From positions 1-56,396 of the forward strand of contig CANRTU010000029.1 in assembly GCA_947642745.1 (NCBI GenBank): a stretch of 56,396 bases of DNA, in the 5' to 3' direction. The position numbers and the translations under genes were made by a program. This DNA is from an uncultured Eubacterium sp. (GTDB lineage: Bacteria > Bacillota > Clostridia > Lachnospirales > Lachnospiraceae). The notes beneath the pieces were generated by a model that worked only from the letters and a program-made list of their open reading frames with translations, was not told the DNA's origin and ran no database searches. Of this stretch, positions 44,241-54,050 are shown one piece after another (position 1 is the first letter of the stretch; each line of letters begins with the position of its first letter).

Positions 44241-44831
44241 GTGAAACCCGTTTGCCGGAAGTACCCTGCATGGAACGATAAGGTATTCTGTTCGTACATG
44301 AAAAAATCTGGACTGCCAGAGAGTAAAAAAATCAAGGATTTATCCAGGGGGATGAGAATGAAATATGCGCTTGCCATTGCGCTTTCTCATGATGCGGATA
44401 TTTTTGTATTAGATGAACCAGCTTCCGGGCCTGATCCCCTGATGCGTGATGAGCTGATGGAAATTTTAAAACACCTTGTCTTTGAAGAAAGTAAAACCGT
44501 TTTCATGTCAGCACATGTCACTTCTGATCTTGATAAAATAGCGGATTATTTGTACTTTATATTTGACGGTAAAATCATTTTGCATGGACAAAAAGATGAA
44601 ATCAAAGAACAGCATACGATTGTAAAAGGTGATGTTGCGGCACTGACACCGGATTGTGAAAGGTATTTTGTAGGAATAAATAAAACTGCCTGTGACTTTG
44701 AAGGACTATCCGATAATAAAACCATGCTTAAAAAGATTTTGCAAAAGCCTGTTTTTTATGAAACTCCTGCGATTGAGGACATTATGCTTTCTTATATAAG
44801 GAGGCAGAAATCATGTATACCAGCTTCCTGA
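44241..44831 (+). pseudogene. ABC transporter ATP-binding protein lacking its N-terminus
   Basis: The frame carries the ABC signature DLSRGMRMKYALAIALS, Walker B IFVLDEPASGPDP and the switch region MSAHVTSDLDKI, but Walker A and the Q-loop (about 90 residues) are absent and no ribosome site precedes the first ATG. The C-terminal extension matches ATPases that partner ABC-2 permeases of bacitracin/lantibiotic-type exporters. It overlaps the broken permease gene downstream. Confidence 0.75.
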
Positions 44832-45433
44832 AATTCACCAGAATGCAGATATCATCGTTAAGCCGGATTGTATGGCTTCAGCTGCTCTGTATCATATTAT
44901 ATCCGGTGTTTTTTAGTCAGCTTAATGCAGATAATGATCTGGCAAATATAATTTCCTATGCTGTTGGACTGTTGATGTTATCATATCTGATGATTCGAAA
45001 TTTTGCCTTTACTGACGCAAAGTATAAGACGAAATTATGATTCAGTATACTACCGGTTACAAACGGAACGATTATAGGCGCACGTGGGTTGATCGTTTAT
45101 CTTTTTTGTTTGCTGGCGACGCCTCTTTTGGTTTTCTTTTCAAAGATGATTTATCTGATCAGGCCGGAAACGTTTGCTGTTGTACCACTTCATATTATAC
45201 CTTATGGATTATTGCTGGCATCCATATTTTTACCTGTGGAATTTTTGATATTCAGCTTTTTTGATACACAAAAGGCAGATATTATCGCGGCACTTACAAT
45301 TTTTCCTTATATGGGATTTATATTCATTTTAGTTAAATATTTGACATATAACCTGTTCTGGATCATTATACCGGCGATTGCCGCTAATATTATTTGCTTC
45401 AGATTATGTCAGAAACTGTATGGGAACCAGTAA
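44813..45433 (+). pseudogene. ABC-2 permease with an in-frame TGA
   Basis: ATG 44813 encodes a permease start (MYTSFLKFTRMQISSLSRIV) and reads to KYKTKL, where TGA 45038-45040 interrupts; the same frame resumes FSILPVTNGTIIGARGLIVY and continues through four membrane segments to 45433. One base change would give a 206-residue protein. Together with the truncated ATPase this exporter is dead. Confidence 0.7.
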
Positions 45434-45496
45434 ATCTGGAAACTGTATTTCTAAGGAAGAAATTATCATGTCTTAAAAGAAAGGTCAGGTACGACT

Positions 45497-46039
45497 ATGC
45501 ATTATAAGAAAAAGTCAAAGACAAAAACAGCCAGGATTCTGACCGGTGTACTGACACTGGGAATCGTTGTGGTTTCGGCTTTTGCCGGGGAACATCCCGC
45601 CGGCGCAGCTGCGGGAGACAACTCTGGGAAATCAGACAGGCAGTCCGTGCCGGAAGGGAAAATATATGGATCCGGCACATATATGTATGATGAAAATCCG
45701 GATGAAGGGTACCGGCTGGATCAGGAAGACAAAGACCGGGATGGCAAAGAAGTAAAAAATAAAAAGACAGGTGATAAAGTACTTTATGAAGAGTATGCGG
45801 CCAGTGGTATTACAAGGAAAGGCGGGGCTTTTTACTATCAGGGGAAACGGGTAAAAGTAATAAAAGATCAAAGCTCTGCCAGTGCGGTTTACAGATTTGA
45901 TCCAAAGCTGAAAGGATCGGTAAGTATCAGGATTACCCGCAACGCAAAAGGTGATATTAAGCGTGTGTCTTATATTTCCAGAAAAGAAGCGAAAAGACTG
46001 ATAAAGCGTTCCGGTCTGAAGGCAGAAAAAAAAGCGTGA
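45497..46039 (+). CDS. Secreted hypothetical protein
   Basis: 180 residues. Signal peptide: KKKSKTKTARILTG then VLTLGIVVVSAFAG with likely cleavage after AGA near residue 38. The mature part is very polar, starting with a disordered Asp/Lys-rich region (DENPDEGYRLDQEDKDRD) followed by a compact domain (YEEYAASGITRKGGAFYYQG, VYRFDPKLKGSVSIRITRN). No family recognised. ATG 45497 has GAAAGG about 15 bases upstream. It stands between the dead exporter and the van cluster with no clear link to either. Confidence 0.7.
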   Translation: MHYKKKSKTKTARILTGVLTLGIVVVSAFAGEHPAGAAAGDNSGKSDRQSVPEGKIYGSGTYMYDENPDEGYRLDQEDKDRDGKEVKNKKTGDKVLYEEYAASGITRKGGAFYYQGKRVKVIKDQSSASAVYRFDPKLKGSVSIRITRNAKGDIKRVSYISRKEAKRLIKRSGLKAEKKA

Positions 46040-46140
46040 TTCATATGGGAAAGCAAAAGAGCATCCAGATTATTATGCCGGTACAAAAACAGATAATAAG
46101 GTGTTTACGATCGGCTCTGGTGAGAGGCCCGGGACTATGA

Positions 46141-46228
46141 GTATCCGGCTGTGCCGGATACTTTTTTATCTTATAGGAAAGAGCGTCCTATAAGATAAAC
46201 CCCTCTGGGAGGATCGCCATGCGGCGGG
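46141..46228 (+). ncRNA. Structured repeat element, copy B
   Basis: GTATCCGGC-TGT-GCCGGATAC with T6, then ATCTTATAGG/CCTATAAGAT with the same 9-base loop, then CCCTCTGGGAGGATCGCC and ATGCGGCGGG. It matches copy A (6669-6755) almost base for base over the second hairpin. It sits 120 bp before vanR; any frame from its ATG differs from that after copy A. Confidence 0.5.
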
Positions 46229-46345
46229 AAGCGGGAATTTGCGTATTGATAAAAAACTTTCTGTATGCTAGAATCATATCACAATCATTATAACCGGATC
46301 ATCCGGGGGAACATGAGAAAAATACCAGAGGGAATTAAAATCAGA

Positions 46346-47044
46346 ATGAATGAAAAAGTATTAATTGTGGACGATGAGACTGCCATCGCAGATCTGGTAG
46401 AAGTATATTTAAAAAATGACGGCTATGAAGTATACAAGTTTTATAACGCCCTGGATGCCCTTCAATGTGTCAGGCAGACGGATTTAAGCCTGGCGATTCT
46501 GGATGTCATGCTGCCGGATATGGACGGATTCTCATTGTGTCAGAAAATCCGGGAACACTATCTGTTTCCGATTATTATGCTGACTGCGAAAGTGGAGGAT
46601 ATGGATAAAATAACCGGCCTGACGCTGGGGGCGGATGATTATATTACCAAGCCTTTTAATCCACTGGAACTGATGGCACGGGTAAAAACGCAGCTGCGCA
46701 GATACATACGCTATAATACCGCTGATGTACCTGTTCATGAAACGGAGGAATTCGATATCCGGGGACTCTATATTTCAAAAAGCAGTCATAAATGTATGCT
46801 GGGCAGCGAGGAACTGACGCTTACCCCGATGGAATTTAATATTTTGTGGTATCTCTGCGAGCATCAGGGCAATGTGGTCTCTTCGGAAGATCTGTTTGAA
46901 GCTGTATGGGGCGCCAGGTATCTGGATAATAACAATACCGTCATGACCCATATCGCCAGGCTGCGGGAAAAAATGCATGAGCCTGCAAGAAGGCCCAGAT
47001 ATATTAAAACTGTCTGGGGCGTTGGATATACCATAGAAAAATAG
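46346..47044 (+). CDS. vanR: VanR-type response regulator (OmpR family)
   Basis: 232 residues. Receiver domain: VLIVDDETAIADLVEVYLKN, phospho-Asp in AILDVMLPDMDGF (about residue 53), MLTAK and KPFNPLEL. Winged-helix domain (130-230): LTLTPMEFNILWYLCEHQG, VVSSEDLFEAVW, VMTHIARLREKM and YIKTVWGVGY. The LxxVYLxNDGY N-terminus is typical of VanR proteins. ATG 46346 is chosen by homology of the N-terminus; ATG 46313 with GGGGG upstream is in frame and would add 11 residues. It should activate the vanG operon starting at 48.7 kb. Confidence 0.9.
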   Translation: MNEKVLIVDDETAIADLVEVYLKNDGYEVYKFYNALDALQCVRQTDLSLAILDVMLPDMDGFSLCQKIREHYLFPIIMLTAKVEDMDKITGLTLGADDYITKPFNPLELMARVKTQLRRYIRYNTADVPVHETEEFDIRGLYISKSSHKCMLGSEELTLTPMEFNILWYLCEHQGNVVSSEDLFEAVWGARYLDNNNTVMTHIARLREKMHEPARRPRYIKTVWGVGYTIEK

Positions 47045-47198
47045 GAAAGATAAAACAGAAGGCTGGCAGAAACAGGAAACGAAACGTAATAAAACACAGG
47101 GTGGCAGCCCGGTGTAAGATACGGATACAGTCCGGGAATGGGGAATCTGATTGGGCGGTAAAAAGAAAGAGAATACATACGGAAAACGGGGCAACACT

Positions 47199-48266
47199 AT
47201 GGCAAAGCAGTTATTATACCAGTACCTGCTTTCTTTTCTGGTGTTTGTATTTCTCGTATGCGCAGCGGCCTATGCAGCGTTTACATTTTGTGAGAGCCGC
47301 ATCTGGTACGGTTCGGAACCGTTGTATCCGGTATTAAAATGGATTAAGAAGAATCTGATGCAGGTGATCTGTGTCATCAGCCTGACAGGGGCCATTGCCC
47401 TGATATATCATTTTCTGTCAGAGCCGCTGCGCTATCTGGATGCGGTGGTCCATGCCGCCGGGCAGCTGGCCCATCCCGGTGAAGAACCGGTAGTGCTGCC
47501 GGAGGCCATGCATTTTGTGGAAGACGAACTGAATCTGGTCAGGGAACAGGCGCTTCGCAACAGAATGATCGCAAAAGAAGCGGAACAGCGAAAAAATGAT
47601 CTGATCGTCTATCTGGCCCATGATCTGAAAACGCCGCTGACGAGCGTGATCGGATATCTGACCCTGCTGCGGGACGAACAGCACATATCCCAGGAACTGC
47701 GTACCCGATATACATCCATTGCTCTTGATAAAGCGGAGCAGCTGGAAGAGCTGATTAACGAATTTTTTGATATTACCAGGTTCAATCTGACGACACAGAT
47801 GCTGGAGCCGGAGCGGATTAATTTAAGCCTGATGCTGGAGCAGATTACAAATGAATTTACGCCGGTGCTGGCGGAAAAAAAGCTGCGCTGGCGCACTCTG
47901 ATTACGCCGGAAGTAGAGATTTTATGCGATCCGGACAAACTGCAGCGTGTGTTTGACAATCTGATCCGCAACGCTGTCAGTTACAGCTATTCGGATACGG
48001 AAATCCTGCTGACCATGCAGACTGCGTCCGGCTGGATTGAAATCAGTGTATGCAATCATGGAAAAACCATCCCGCCGGAGAAGCTGGCCCGTATCTTTGA
48101 ACAGTTTTTCCGGGTGGATTCTTCCAGAACGTCGGTTACCGGCGGGGCAGGACTCGGGCTGGCCATTGCGAAAGAAATCGTGGAGCTTCATGGCGGAACG
48201 ATCCGGGTGGAAAGTGAACAGGAGAGCATACTGTTTACAATCCGCCTCCCGGAGCGTCCTGGATAA
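47199..48266 (+). CDS. vanS: VanS-type sensor histidine kinase
   Basis: 355 residues. Two N-terminal membrane segments (YQYLLSFLVFVFLVCAAAYA and VICVISLTGAIALIYHFLS) enclose a short outer loop of about 40 residues. The H-box is YLAHDLKTPLTSVIGYLTLL (His about 141), then the N-box LIRNAVSYSY, and G-boxes ISVCNHGKTIP and GGAGLGLAIAKEIVELHGG. The Asn-to-His detail in the G1 box is as in other VanS proteins. ATG 47199 is preferred; a TTG at 47151 would add 16 residues. It follows vanR by 154 bp. It is expected to sense glycopeptide or cell-wall change. Confidence 0.9.
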   Translation: MAKQLLYQYLLSFLVFVFLVCAAAYAAFTFCESRIWYGSEPLYPVLKWIKKNLMQVICVISLTGAIALIYHFLSEPLRYLDAVVHAAGQLAHPGEEPVVLPEAMHFVEDELNLVREQALRNRMIAKEAEQRKNDLIVYLAHDLKTPLTSVIGYLTLLRDEQHISQELRTRYTSIALDKAEQLEELINEFFDITRFNLTTQMLEPERINLSLMLEQITNEFTPVLAEKKLRWRTLITPEVEILCDPDKLQRVFDNLIRNAVSYSYSDTEILLTMQTASGWIEISVCNHGKTIPPEKLARIFEQFFRVDSSRTSVTGGAGLGLAIAKEIVELHGGTIRVESEQESILFTIRLPERPG

Positions 48267-48334
48267 CGGTCTGCGGATCAGTTAAAGAAACAGAGCGCTG
48301 TATCCGGATGATAAAAACGAGTCGTGACAGAAAG

Positions 48335-48380
48335 CCCTGTATATGGTAAGATACATGCAGCCATACAGGGTCTTTTTCTT
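48335..48380 (+). terminator. Intrinsic terminator after vanS
   Basis: CCCTGTAT (48335-48342) pairs with ATACAGGG (48363-48370), followed by TCTTTTTCTT. It separates regulatory genes from the vanG operon, so the latter needs its own promoter. Confidence 0.75.
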
Positions 48381-48666
48381 ATGTGTCCGCAGCTTCCGGC
48401 CTGAATGGCATTTTCCGTAGGAAAAGCATACATGGATGAGGGACGTATTCTGAAATACCAGCCCGCAATGTTACCATAAGGCAGTGTAACCGTAAAAAAG
48501 AGCGGAAAACTGTGGGACAATACATGGGTTCTGTGTTTGTCCCGGGAAAACTGGCGGAGGCATGGCGGAAACGGAAGGAATGTGGTATAATGCCATATGC
48601 CGTGGGGATGTCAGCAAAAGGACTGTATCCACGGAAAGTCTGTATGCAGATTTACCGGATTCTGTC

Positions 48667-48695
48667 TTGACAAAGACAGGGATAAGTACTATAGT
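48667..48695 (+). promoter_or_regulatory. Promoter of the vanG operon
   Basis: TTGACA at 48667-48672, exactly 17 bp, then TATAGT at 48690-48695, about 80 bp before vanG. AGTGTACTA nearby, with flanking AT-rich repeats, might be part of a VanR site. A consensus-like promoter suggests some basal expression. Confidence 0.8.
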
Positions 48696-48781
48696 GTACT
48701 ATCATACATAATACACACAGGACACGTAAAAGATGGATACAGAATATATATATATGTTATAGACAGGAAAGGACAGGGATC

Positions 48782-49831
48782 ATGGAAAAATTAAATGTGG
48801 CAGTATTTTTTGGAGGATGTTCTTCTGAATACGGAGTGTCGCTGGAATCTGCCAGCGCAGTTATCAGCAATCTGGATAAAGATAAATACAGACCGGTTCC
48901 GGTGGGAATTACAAAAGACGGGGACTGGTATTATTTTAAAGGAGATCCGGCAAAAATTCCGGCGGATACCTGGTGCGGCCGGGACGACTGTATACCGGCG
49001 GCTCTTTCGCCGGACCGCAGCGCCCACAGTCTGCTGTTATTAAAAGAGAGCGGGATCTGCAGACTTCCCATTGATCTGGCGTTTCCGGTGCTCCATGGGA
49101 AAAACGGGGAAGACGGTACGATTCAGGGCATGATAGAACTGGCGGGAATTCCGCTAGCCGGCTGCGGCGTGCTGGCTTCCGCACTGTGTATGGACAAAGA
49201 CCGGGCGCATAAGCTGGTGGGACTGGCCGGGGTGCGGGTGCCGCAGGCTGTTGTGCTGGGAACCGGCAGTGACCGGATGCAGGCGGCTGCTTTTGCTGCC
49301 AGCGCCGGGTATCCGGTATTTGTCAAACCGGTAAAAGCCGGTTCGTCTTACGGCATTACAAAAGTTATGTCCGCAGAAACGCTGCAGAATGCGGTGACAC
49401 TGGCATTTGAATATGACGATCAGGTAATTATTGAAGAGATGATCGAAGGCTTTGAGGTGGGCTGTGCGGTACTTGGCAGGGAAGAACTGCTGGTGGGAGA
49501 AGTGGACGAGATCGAATTATCCGGCGGATTTTTCGATTTTACCGAAAAATATACGTTAAAAACTTCCGCCATTCACGTGCCTGCCAGAATCAGCAGGGAG
49601 AAAGCGGATGAAATCAGACAGACAGCGAAGGTTATTTACCGGGCGCTTGGATGCAGCGGCTTTGCCAGGGTAGACATGTTCCTGACGCCGGAAGGAGAGA
49701 TTGTGTTTAACGAAGTCAATACGATCCCTGGCTTTACAGAGCACAGCCGTTATCCGGGTATGATGAAAGCAGCCGGACATTCTTTTACGGAAGTGCTGGA
49801 ACGGATTATCGCACTGGCGGTGGAGGCATGA
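48782..49831 (+). CDS. vanG: D-alanine--D-serine ligase VanG
   Basis: 349 residues, ATP-grasp. It makes D-Ala-D-Ser, which replaces D-Ala-D-Ala in peptidoglycan precursors and lowers vancomycin binding. VAVFFGGCSSEYGVSLESA begins the protein, LAFPVLHGKNGEDGTIQGM is the family signature, FVKPVKAGSSYGITKV and DDQVIIEEMIEGFEVG bind ATP, TEKYTL replaces the KY of D-Ala-D-Ala ligases and marks the D-Ser-specific group, and FNEVNTIPGFTEHSRYPGMM closes the site. ATG 48782 follows GGAAAGGACAGGGATC. Overlaps the next gene by 4 bp. Confidence 0.94.
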   Translation: MEKLNVAVFFGGCSSEYGVSLESASAVISNLDKDKYRPVPVGITKDGDWYYFKGDPAKIPADTWCGRDDCIPAALSPDRSAHSLLLLKESGICRLPIDLAFPVLHGKNGEDGTIQGMIELAGIPLAGCGVLASALCMDKDRAHKLVGLAGVRVPQAVVLGTGSDRMQAAAFAASAGYPVFVKPVKAGSSYGITKVMSAETLQNAVTLAFEYDDQVIIEEMIEGFEVGCAVLGREELLVGEVDEIELSGGFFDFTEKYTLKTSAIHVPARISREKADEIRQTAKVIYRALGCSGFARVDMFLTPEGEIVFNEVNTIPGFTEHSRYPGMMKAAGHSFTEVLERIIALAVEA

Positions 49832-50727
49832 GAACTATCTGCCTGCCGTACTGGCAGATCCATACCGGCCCGCTGATACTTGTAAACCGCACATATGCCT
49901 ATAGAGAGTGTGTACCGGGACAGGCGGCAGCCGGCGGGCTGGTTGTGGAACCGGTAACCGGCGCTGCCGGGATGCCGGCGGACTGGAAGATGTACCACAA
50001 GGCACAGACAGCAGGCGGGCTGGCCGGGGTTATGGAATCCGGGATTTCCGGTCCGCAGTCTCCTGGAGAAAACGGTGGGAAAAACCAGTCGTCGCCTGTC
50101 TGTCTGGCCGGATGCGCCGCATACGCCCTGTCCGCCCTGATGGAAGAGCTGGATGGCTGGTGGCAGATCGCCGCTGTCAGCGGCTGGCGTTCCATGCGGG
50201 AGCAGCAGTGCATCTGGGATGATTCCCTGGCGGAAAACGGACAGGTATTTACAGAAACTTATGTAGCGCTGCCGGGACACAGCGAGCATCAGACCGGGCT
50301 TGCCATTGATCTTGGCAGAAAACAGGAAGTGATTGATTTTATCCGTCCGGAGTTTCCCTATGACGGGATCTGCGGCACATTCCGCCAGAGGGCGGCGGAT
50401 TATGGCTTTATTGAACGGTATCCGGAGGGTAAGGAAGACATTACGGGAATCGGACACGAGCCCTGGCATTTCCGTTATGTGGGCGTGCCCCATGCCGGGG
50501 TGATAATTTCCCTGGGACTCACACTGGAAGAATACATTTCTTTTCTGTGCCGGTTTCCATATGGGACGCAGGCTTATACAGTCCGGGACGGAGGCAGGGA
50601 TTACCATATTTCATATCAGGAAGTGCCGCCGCAGGGGGAGATATGGCTGGAAGTGGAAGATGGGACTGCCTGTATGATTTCCGGTAATAATGTAAACGGC
50701 TGTATCATCACACAGACGGGTGTGTAA
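49828..50727 (+). CDS. vanXY: VanXY-type D,D-dipeptidase/carboxypeptidase
   Basis: 299 residues. It removes residual D-Ala-D-Ala and pentapeptide ends. Zinc-site motifs: VSGWRSMREQQCIWDD, PGHSEHQTGLAIDLGRK (SxHxxGxAxD) and GHEPWHFRYVGVPHAG (ExxH). No signal peptide, as expected for the cytoplasmic VanXY form rather than VanY. The N-terminal 90 residues include a Gly/Ser-rich linker (SGPQSPGENGGKNQSS). GGTGGAGGC upstream; coupled to vanG by ATGA overlap. Confidence 0.9.
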   Translation: MRTICLPYWQIHTGPLILVNRTYAYRECVPGQAAAGGLVVEPVTGAAGMPADWKMYHKAQTAGGLAGVMESGISGPQSPGENGGKNQSSPVCLAGCAAYALSALMEELDGWWQIAAVSGWRSMREQQCIWDDSLAENGQVFTETYVALPGHSEHQTGLAIDLGRKQEVIDFIRPEFPYDGICGTFRQRAADYGFIERYPEGKEDITGIGHEPWHFRYVGVPHAGVIISLGLTLEEYISFLCRFPYGTQAYTVRDGGRDYHISYQEVPPQGEIWLEVEDGTACMISGNNVNGCIITQTGV

Positions 50728-50819
50728 AGACATAAAGCAGGGGCTGTCTGACCAGCGTAAATAATAAAATATGTATGATTTCCAAAAAACTGTATCTGTA
50801 GCAGAATGGAGGCGCACTT

Positions 50820-52985
50820 ATGCGTGAAAAGCAAAGCTATGCCGGACTGGACAGGTTCCGGATATTTGCGGCCTTTCTGGTCGTGGCAATCCATACTTCA
50901 CCATTTATGTCTTATTCTAAAACCGCAGATTTCTTTTTTACAAAAGTGCTCGGGCGGATTGCGGTTCCGTTTTTTTTCATGGTCACCGGACAGTTTGTGC
51001 TGGCGGAATATATGGACCCGCAAAAGCGGTCCGCAGGCAGGATTACCGGCTATCTGAAAAAAATCGCCCTGCTATATGTCATTGCCGTTCTGATTTATAT
51101 GCCTCCCGGCATTTATGCGGGACATTATCAGAATACTGGTCTGACAGACTGGCTGCGGATGGTCTTATTTGATGGAACGTTTTACCATCTGTGGTATTTT
51201 CCGGCGTGTATACTGGGCGTGTCTGTGGTGTGCGGTATGGGCCGGTTTTTGAAAATGCCGCAGATGTTTGTGGCGGCAGGGGCGCTGTATCTGGCCGGAC
51301 TGTGCGGGGACAGTTATTATGGACTGGTCAGAGAAGTGCCGGCGGCTGCCAGCCTGTATGAAATGCTGTTTTCGGTATTTTCATATACGAGAAACGGTAT
51401 TTTTCTGGCGCCGCTTTTCCTGCTGCTTGGCGCTCTGGCCGGCAGGCGGACAAAACGGATGGAAAATATCCGTCTGTTACGGGTGCTGCTGGCGCTTTCT
51501 TTTCTGGCAATGACAGAAGAAGCGTTTGTGCTGCGGCATTTTAAGCTGCAGCGGCATGACAGTATGTATGCGGCGCTGCCGGTGGTTATGTACTTTCTGT
51601 ATGAAGCGCTGCTGCTTTCTGACCGCCGTAAACCGGAACGGCGCAGGGGCGGCAGGGGAAAGTCAGCGTTTTTACGTACAGCCGCCACCTGGATTTATAT
51701 CCTGCATCCCCTGATGATTATCGCCGTACGTGGAGTGGCAAAGAAGGCGGGACTGGAAGCGCTGTTTGTGGAGAACAGCCTGCTGCATTACCTGGCAGTG
51801 CTGGCAGGTTCGTGTATCGTATCGTTTATGATTGCTTTGCTGTTACAGGGCAGAAAGGACGAGCCATTTGAAAAAGGCCGTGCCTGGATCGAGCTGGACC
51901 AGGACGCCCTGTCGCATAATGTGGCGGCGCTACGGGCCATGCTGCCAGAAACCTGCAGACTGATGCCGGCGGTAAAAGCGGATGCTTATGGCCATGGTGC
52001 GAAACTGGTGGCGGAGCAGCTGCGCCGGCTGGGAGTGGATGCTTTTTGTGTGGCCTGTGCGCAGGAAGGCGTGGCGCTGCGCCGGCAGGGGATTTCCGGT
52101 GAGATTCTTATCCTGGGCTATACCCACCCGAAACAGTTCGGTCTGCTGCGCCGTTATCGTCTGACCCAGACGGTGGTGGACCATCATTATGCCATGCAGC
52201 TGAACCGTTATGGCAGAAACATCCATGTGCATATCGGAGTAGACACAGGTATGCACCGGCTGGGGGAACGGAGTGAAAATGTGGAACAGATAGCCTCTGT
52301 CTGCCGGATGAAACATCTGGTGGTGGACGGCATGTTTACGCATCTGTGCGTTTCTGACAGTGACAGACGGCAGGAACAGGAGTATACCCGTTCACAGGCA
52401 AAGGCTTTTTACCAGCTTTCTGATCAATTGCGGGAAATGGGGCTGCTGCCGCCGGGAATCCATATGCAGGCCAGTTACGGCATACTGAATTATCCGGATC
52501 TGGCCGGGGACTACGCAAGGGTCGGCATTGCGTTATACGGTGTGCTGAGTACACAGGAAGATACGCACAAATGGCAGGATACACTGCGGCCGGTGCTGTC
52601 ACTCAAAGCCAGGGTGGCCACTGTAAGGACGCTGTATCAGGGAGAGTCGGCAGGTTACGGGCTGCAGTTTACAGCAAAACAGGATACGCAGATTGCCACG
52701 ATTGCCATAGGATATGCGGACGGCCTGCCCCGTGCGCTTTCCGGCGGAGCGGGCAGTGTGCTGATCCGGGGACAGCGGGCGCCCATTATCGGACGTATCT
52801 GCATGGATCAGACGCTGGTGGACGTCAGCGGCATTGACAGGGTGCGTGCCGGGGATACGGCAGTGCTGATCGGACGTTCCGGAGAACAGGAACTGTCTGT
52901 CTGTGAAATGGCGGTAGCGGCAGGTACGATTACAAATGAGATTTTAAGCAGAATGGGAGCAAGACTGGAAAGGGTAGTGGTGTAA
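50820..52985 (+). CDS. vanT: Membrane-bound serine/alanine racemase VanT
   Basis: 721 residues. The N-terminal half (1-350) has about ten membrane segments of the acyltransferase-3 type (FRIFAAFLVVAIHTSPFM, then VPFFFMVTGQFVLAEYM), thought to import serine. The C-terminal half is an alanine racemase: WIELDQDALSHNVAALRAML, PLP Lys in MPAVKADAYGHGA (about residue 386), GVDTGMHRLGE, YARVGIALYGVLS, TIAIGYADGLPRALS and GRICMDQTLVDVSG. It supplies D-serine to VanG. ATG 50820 lies 7 bases after GGAGG. Last gene of the operon; a weak hairpin AAAAGGC-GCCCTTTTT follows. Confidence 0.94.
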   Translation: MREKQSYAGLDRFRIFAAFLVVAIHTSPFMSYSKTADFFFTKVLGRIAVPFFFMVTGQFVLAEYMDPQKRSAGRITGYLKKIALLYVIAVLIYMPPGIYAGHYQNTGLTDWLRMVLFDGTFYHLWYFPACILGVSVVCGMGRFLKMPQMFVAAGALYLAGLCGDSYYGLVREVPAAASLYEMLFSVFSYTRNGIFLAPLFLLLGALAGRRTKRMENIRLLRVLLALSFLAMTEEAFVLRHFKLQRHDSMYAALPVVMYFLYEALLLSDRRKPERRRGGRGKSAFLRTAATWIYILHPLMIIAVRGVAKKAGLEALFVENSLLHYLAVLAGSCIVSFMIALLLQGRKDEPFEKGRAWIELDQDALSHNVAALRAMLPETCRLMPAVKADAYGHGAKLVAEQLRRLGVDAFCVACAQEGVALRRQGISGEILILGYTHPKQFGLLRRYRLTQTVVDHHYAMQLNRYGRNIHVHIGVDTGMHRLGERSENVEQIASVCRMKHLVVDGMFTHLCVSDSDRRQEQEYTRSQAKAFYQLSDQLREMGLLPPGIHMQASYGILNYPDLAGDYARVGIALYGVLSTQEDTHKWQDTLRPVLSLKARVATVRTLYQGESAGYGLQFTAKQDTQIATIAIGYADGLPRALSGGAGSVLIRGQRAPIIGRICMDQTLVDVSGIDRVRAGDTAVLIGRSGEQELSVCEMAVAAGTITNEILSRMGARLERVVV

Positions 52986-53527
52986 AAGGCCGCTGCCCTT
53001 TTTATATGCCTGATGGCGTGAGTGGCAGAGCCGGATATTTTGAAAAATATATCATGAATCTGTTTCTTTGCGAAACCGGTGGTGGCGCCATAAGGAAATA
53101 TTTGTGGGAACGGGTATTTTGAAGGGGATAAACATTCTGTCAGTCATGAGTTATATTTGAAAACAAAGCAGACTGCTGTCTGTGAGCGTTACTTTAAACA
53201 TGTCCGGACATTTTGTCAGGGCAAACACATGAGTAAGGAAACTGTGATTGGACTGTTACCAGAACGTAAATTCAGGATAATTTTTCCCGGCTTTTCTGAA
53301 AAAGGACGCATGAATATTCAGTTTTAGAAAAACTTTCCGCACATTTATCCGGCTTTTGTTTTGTTTATTCATAAAATATTCATTCATGCGTTCGTCCTGA
53401 CAGTTTGTGGTTAGTGATAGAAAAATGTTCAGGTTTGTGATATGATAAACATAACCGGCCGACGACAAACCGGGACTTGTGAACGAAAGGTAACTGCATG
53501 AGACTGGTCATTGTCTGTTGTAATATC
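52986..53527. other. Gene-free stretch after the van operon
   Basis: Only short frames. TATGATAAACATAACC near 53440 offers a possible -10 for the downstream gene. No repeat or gene was recognised. Confidence 0.35.
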
Positions 53528-53603
53528 AGAGCAGTTTGAAAAGTTATTCTCATGATATGTCTTCAGGGTATATTTCATGGAAAGCATTTTTCAAACATGC
53601 TCT
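53528..53603. mobile_element. Degenerate MITE remnant
   Basis: AGAGCAGTTTGAAAAGTTATT on the left and GCATTTTTCAAACATGCTCT on the right are diverged forms of the MITE termini at 27377 and 54266, 76 bp apart. It lies immediately before the DUF3784 gene. Confidence 0.6.
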
Positions 53604-53636
53604 GGACAATTTTCAGTTTTTCAGGGAGGTGATAAA

Positions 53637-53969
53637 ATGAAACTGGCGGATATCTCAAACGGACCAGACTGGGTTATATGGGTCGCATTTGTAATTATTC
53701 TGACGCTTTCTGTCCTCTGGCTTTCCGGACATGGCAGCGGACTGATTTCTGGCTACAATACAGCTTCAAAAGCTGAAAAAGCCAGATATGATGAAAAACT
53801 ACTTTGCAGAACCATGGGAGCCGGAATGGCTGTTATAGCTGTCTGTATACTGATTTCCGGCTTATTTCAACATATATTACCAGCAGACTCTGTGTATATT
53901 TTCATCGGAGTTATAATTGCTGATATTATTACAACTCTTATGATTGCCAGCATAAGCTGCAGGAAATGA
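53637..53969 (+). CDS. DUF3784 membrane protein
   Basis: 110 residues with three membrane segments (VIWVAFVIILTLSVLWLSG; GAGMAVIAVCILISGLF; YIFIGVIIADIITTLMIAS) and between the first two the family mark LISGYNTASKAEKARYDEK. Function unknown. A strong GGAGGTGATAAA site precedes ATG 53637. Confidence 0.85.
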   Translation: MKLADISNGPDWVIWVAFVIILTLSVLWLSGHGSGLISGYNTASKAEKARYDEKLLCRTMGAGMAVIAVCILISGLFQHILPADSVYIFIGVIIADIITTLMIASISCRK

Positions 53970-54050
53970 CTGTTTTTTGTGAGTAAGCGTTCAATATGGA
54001 AAATTTTGTATATGGAGATTTAACCAGTTGCAGGGTTTCAACGATGTATG

